A program made the position numbers and the translations under genes. A stretch of 41,574 bases of DNA from Streptosporangiaceae bacterium (GTDB lineage: Bacteria; Actinomycetota; Actinomycetes; Streptosporangiales; Streptosporangiaceae): positions 1 through 41,574 of the forward strand of contig JAICYD010000060.1 of the NCBI GenBank assembly GCA_025934375.1, in the 5' to 3' direction. This document shows, in pieces, positions 39,502-41,574 of the stretch (within the stretch, counting starts at the first letter, position 1; the number at the start of each line of letters is the position of its first letter). Under the pieces are notes generated by a model. It was not told where the DNA came from. It searched no databases and saw only the letters and a list, made by a program, of their open reading frames with translations.

Positions 39502-41355
39502 TTAGTACCGGCCGAGCAAGGTCTTGACCTCCGGGCCGGCGAGCTGGGCGCCGTAGCCGGCGTTGATGACCAGGGCGGCGACCGCGACATTCTCGCCGGG
39601 GGCAAACGCGACCATCCAGGAGTTCGGCCTCGCCTGGCCCAGGACGTCGGCGGTACCGGTCTTGGCGTAGACGCCCGGGCCGAGGCCGATGCTCGCGGCC
39701 GTCCCCTCGGTGACCACGTCCCGCATCATGGTCCGCAGCTGGGAATCCGTGCCCGGCGGCAATGGCGCGGCGGACACGGTCGAGATGCCCGGGAGGAGGA
39801 CGGGCTGCCGGAACTGGCCGAGGTCCACGGTCGCGGCCACCGATGCCATCGCTAGCGGGCTCGCGGTCAGCTGCCCCTCGCCGATGGCCTCCTGGGCCAG
39901 CTCAGAGCCGGAGGCGGTCGCCGGGGCGTTGAAGTACGCGGCCGACTCTCCGGGGATGCCGATGTTCCATGGCTGGTTGAGGCCGTAGTAGGCGCTCGCG
40001 GTAGCGGCGAGCTTGCCGGACAGGTCGCTCCACCACTGGGTGAACGCGTTGTTGCACGACTGCGCGAAGTCGTAGGAGAACGGGGTGCCCGGGGGCTGCG
40101 ACTCACCCCGGTCGTTGAGGTAGGTGATGCCTTGCACCGTATAGGCCGCCGGGCACGAGACGGGGCTGCTCGCGCTGGTCAGCCCGCTGTTGATCAGCGC
40201 CGTGGACGTGATGATCTTCATCGTGGAGCCAGGCGCGACCGATGCCGTCAGCGCGAAGTCGTTGAAGCCGGAGTTGTTGGCGATCGCGAGGATGTGGCCG
40301 GTGGACGGTTCGATCGCGACCATCGCGCTGCCGTCCGCCTGGCTGACGGCGGCGCGGGCGGCCCGCTCGGCCCGCGGGCTGATCGTCGTGGTGAGCTGGC
40401 CCTGCTTCGGCGGGGTGACGACGGCCTGGCTGCCGGGCACCGCCTGGCCGGCGGCGTCCTTGATATGGACGGACAGGCCCGGGCGGCCCATTCCGGCCGG
40501 CGCCTTCTGGCTCAGCAGGCTCGCGATGGTGGTCAGCCCGGGGTCGCCATAGGAAGACAGCGGCGTTCCGGCGCTATCGGTGACCGAGACGCCGCGCGGC
40601 GCTACGACGACGGTGGCCAGGTGCTGGCCGGTGGTGAGGTTGGGGGCGACGACGTCGGGCTGCCACTGGATGACCCAGCGGCTCCCGTCCGCCCGCTGGT
40701 AGGCCGCCAGCGTCGAATGGTAGCTCCACGCGCCCGTCGCCGCGGTCGGGCTGGACGAGCTCGCCACGCGGGCGGTGAGCCGGACCGTGACCGTCTCAGC
40801 GGAGGCCGCCGCCGCGGCCCCCGTGCCCGGGGACGCCCACGGGGCGCCCACGGCCGACCCGGTCACGGCGCCGGTCAGCTTCCGCAGGTTCAGGTCCTGG
40901 CCGTAGGCGGTGAGCGCCGCCCGCGCGGCGGGCGGGTCATCGGTCAGTCCGGCGGCCGCGGCGAGGTCACCGCTCGCCCACGCCCGCAGGAAGGCCGTGG
41001 TGACCTGCTCCGCGCCGGCCGGGGACGAGGCCGCGGCGGGCGGTGCCGTCGTGGACAGGGCCGTCGTGGGCAAGGCGGCGACAGGCTGGGAGCCGCCAGT
41101 GCTCCCGCCGCCCGGCGCTGCCTTCACGGTGACCACGACGGCGGCCACGGCGGCGGCCACCACGGCGGCGACGGCCGCTACCGATGCCCCGACGATGACG
41201 CCAGTGCGGGGGCGCCGGAGCGGGCCGCCGCGCTCGGCGAACCCCGCCGCGAAGACCTCGTATCCCTCCTGCGGCGGCGCCCCCTCTGATTCGTCGTAGG
41301 GGTCACCCCCGCCTGAGTCCCGCGGAGGATAAGACACGATGGCGACACTACCCAT
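39502..41355 (-). CDS. Penicillin-binding protein with MecA_N-type domain (D,D-transpeptidase)
   Basis: A 617-aa class B-like PBP. The cytoplasmic N-terminus (about 1-75) contains DSGGGDPYDESEG, then a TM anchor (GVIVGASVAAVAAVVAAAVA), an Ala/Thr-rich linker, and an NTF2-like MecA_N domain (about 140-270: AEQVTTAFLRAWASGDLAAA). The transpeptidase domain has SxxK at S377-K380 (PGSTMKI), SxN at S433-N435 (SCNNAF) and KTG at K565 (AKTGTAD). It cross-links peptidoglycan outside the membrane and is inhibited by beta-lactams in general; the MecA_N architecture is shared with low-affinity PBPs such as PBP2a. Resistance is not implied. Start ATG 41355 precedes the first conserved residues; GTG 41337 is possible. 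An inverted repeat lies 20 bp upstream. Confidence 0.93.
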   Translation of the reverse strand: MGSVAIVSYPPRDSGGGDPYDESEGAPPQEGYEVFAAGFAERGGPLRRPRTGVIVGASVAAVAAVVAAAVAAVVVTVKAAPGGGSTGGSQPVAALPTTALSTTAPPAAASSPAGAEQVTTAFLRAWASGDLAAAAGLTDDPPAARAALTAYGQDLNLRKLTGAVTGSAVGAPWASPGTGAAAAASAETVTVRLTARVASSSSPTAATGAWSYHSTLAAYQRADGSRWVIQWQPDVVAPNLTTGQHLATVVVAPRGVSVTDSAGTPLSSYGDPGLTTIASLLSQKAPAGMGRPGLSVHIKDAAGQAVPGSQAVVTPPKQGQLTTTISPRAERAARAAVSQADGSAMVAIEPSTGHILAIANNSGFNDFALTASVAPGSTMKIITSTALINSGLTSASSPVSCPAAYTVQGITYLNDRGESQPPGTPFSYDFAQSCNNAFTQWWSDLSGKLAATASAYYGLNQPWNIGIPGESAAYFNAPATASGSELAQEAIGEGQLTASPLAMASVAATVDLGQFRQPVLLPGISTVSAAPLPPGTDSQLRTMMRDVVTEGTAASIGLGPGVYAKTGTADVLGQARPNSWMVAFAPGENVAVAALVINAGYGAQLAGPEVKTLLGRY

Positions 41356-41574
41356 GGACGCGACTGGGGGTAAATGAGTATTTCTACTCACTCTTGTCGC
41401 GGTGATGCTGGCTCCCGTGATGCTGGCTCCCGTGCCGCCCGGTCCCGGTCCCCCGTCCGCGACCGTGCTCCGCCAGTGTTCGCCCGTTCTTCTGTCCCAG
41501 GCCCCGCACCCAGCCGATGTGTTTGGGTTTTTGGGGGGGCCCGCCGCCCCCCAACCCCACCCCACGCACCGCGC
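41356..41574. other. Upstream region of the PBP gene with dyads and repeats
   Basis: TGAGTA-TTTC-TACTCA (41375-41390) is a perfect dyad just upstream of the PBP start, a candidate operator. GTGATGCTGGCTCCC is tandemly repeated at 41402-41416 and 41417-41431. TTGGGGGG-GCCCGCCG-CCCCCCAA (41531-41554) forms a hairpin preceded by a T-tract. The segment 41516-41531 matches 21914-21929 at 15 of 16 bases. No gene is supported in the remaining sequence. Confidence 0.5.

Noticed and set aside
41531..41554. Intrinsic terminator on the plus strand
   Set aside because: The T-tract lies before, not after, the stem on the plus strand, and on the minus strand it reads as an A-tract. It is listed only as a hairpin.

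Overview
The window is high-GC DNA, read by eye as roughly 70% or more, with GTG starts, many start-proximal TANNNT boxes that suggest leaderless mRNAs, twin-arginine export, an F420-type LLM oxidoreductase, an MmyB-type regulator and a DUF4232 secreted protein. All of this fits the chromosome of a filamentous actinomycete (Streptosporangiales/Streptomycetales-like). The exact genus cannot be read from the sequence. I saw no tRNA, rRNA, IS element or CRISPR array.

Region 1 (1-11.1 kb) holds four large paralogous FtsX-type ABC permeases: a partial, frameshifted one at 1-1369(-), then 1723-4278(+), 4283-6850(+) and 8605-11076(-). An APC-type amino-acid permease (6917-8452, -) sits among them. 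The second permease has a TTA codon exactly where its paralogues have their stop codon.

Region 2 (11.2-19.5 kb) is signalling. It contains a receiver/LuxR-like/class III nucleotide cyclase fusion (11210-12565), a LolD/MacB-type ABC ATPase (12582-13376), a seven-TM-type NarL-family histidine kinase overlapping it (13373-15568), a stand-alone receiver (15648-16040, -), an SRPBCC protein, a second NarL/LuxR response regulator (16795-17457, -), and a two-gene operon of a cyclic-nucleotide-binding protein plus an MBL-fold hydrolase (17603-19491). A nucleotide cyclase, a cNMP receptor and a possible cNMP hydrolase therefore lie within 8.3 kb, next to an ABC exporter set. This is the best candidate here for an undescribed system: kinase to receiver-cyclase to cNMP receptor, possibly controlling or sensing the FtsX exporters.

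Region 3 (19.5-26.5 kb) is metabolic and regulatory. It holds a SnoaL-like protein divergent from an XRE/MmyB regulator with a palindrome between them, an LLM flavin/F420 oxidoreductase, a membrane-anchored beta-lactamase-fold serine hydrolase, a small membrane protein divergent from a MocR (GntR-aminotransferase) regulator, and a decayed epoxide hydrolase.

Region 4 (26.5-41.57 kb) holds a Tat-exported DyP-like protein with a long, relatively AT-rich leader, a 2OG-Fe(II) dioxygenase followed by a SagB-type nitroreductase, a repeat-containing hypothetical protein, a DUF4232 secreted protein, a class II aldolase divergent from a rhomboid protease, a GNAT acetyltransferase, a translationally coupled small-protein/membrane-protein pair of unknown function, an FAD aromatic monooxygenase divergent from a LysR regulator, and a MecA_N-type penicillin-binding protein. 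Between 22 and 33 kb there is a striking number of short in-frame tandem repeats (9, 15 and 18 bp).
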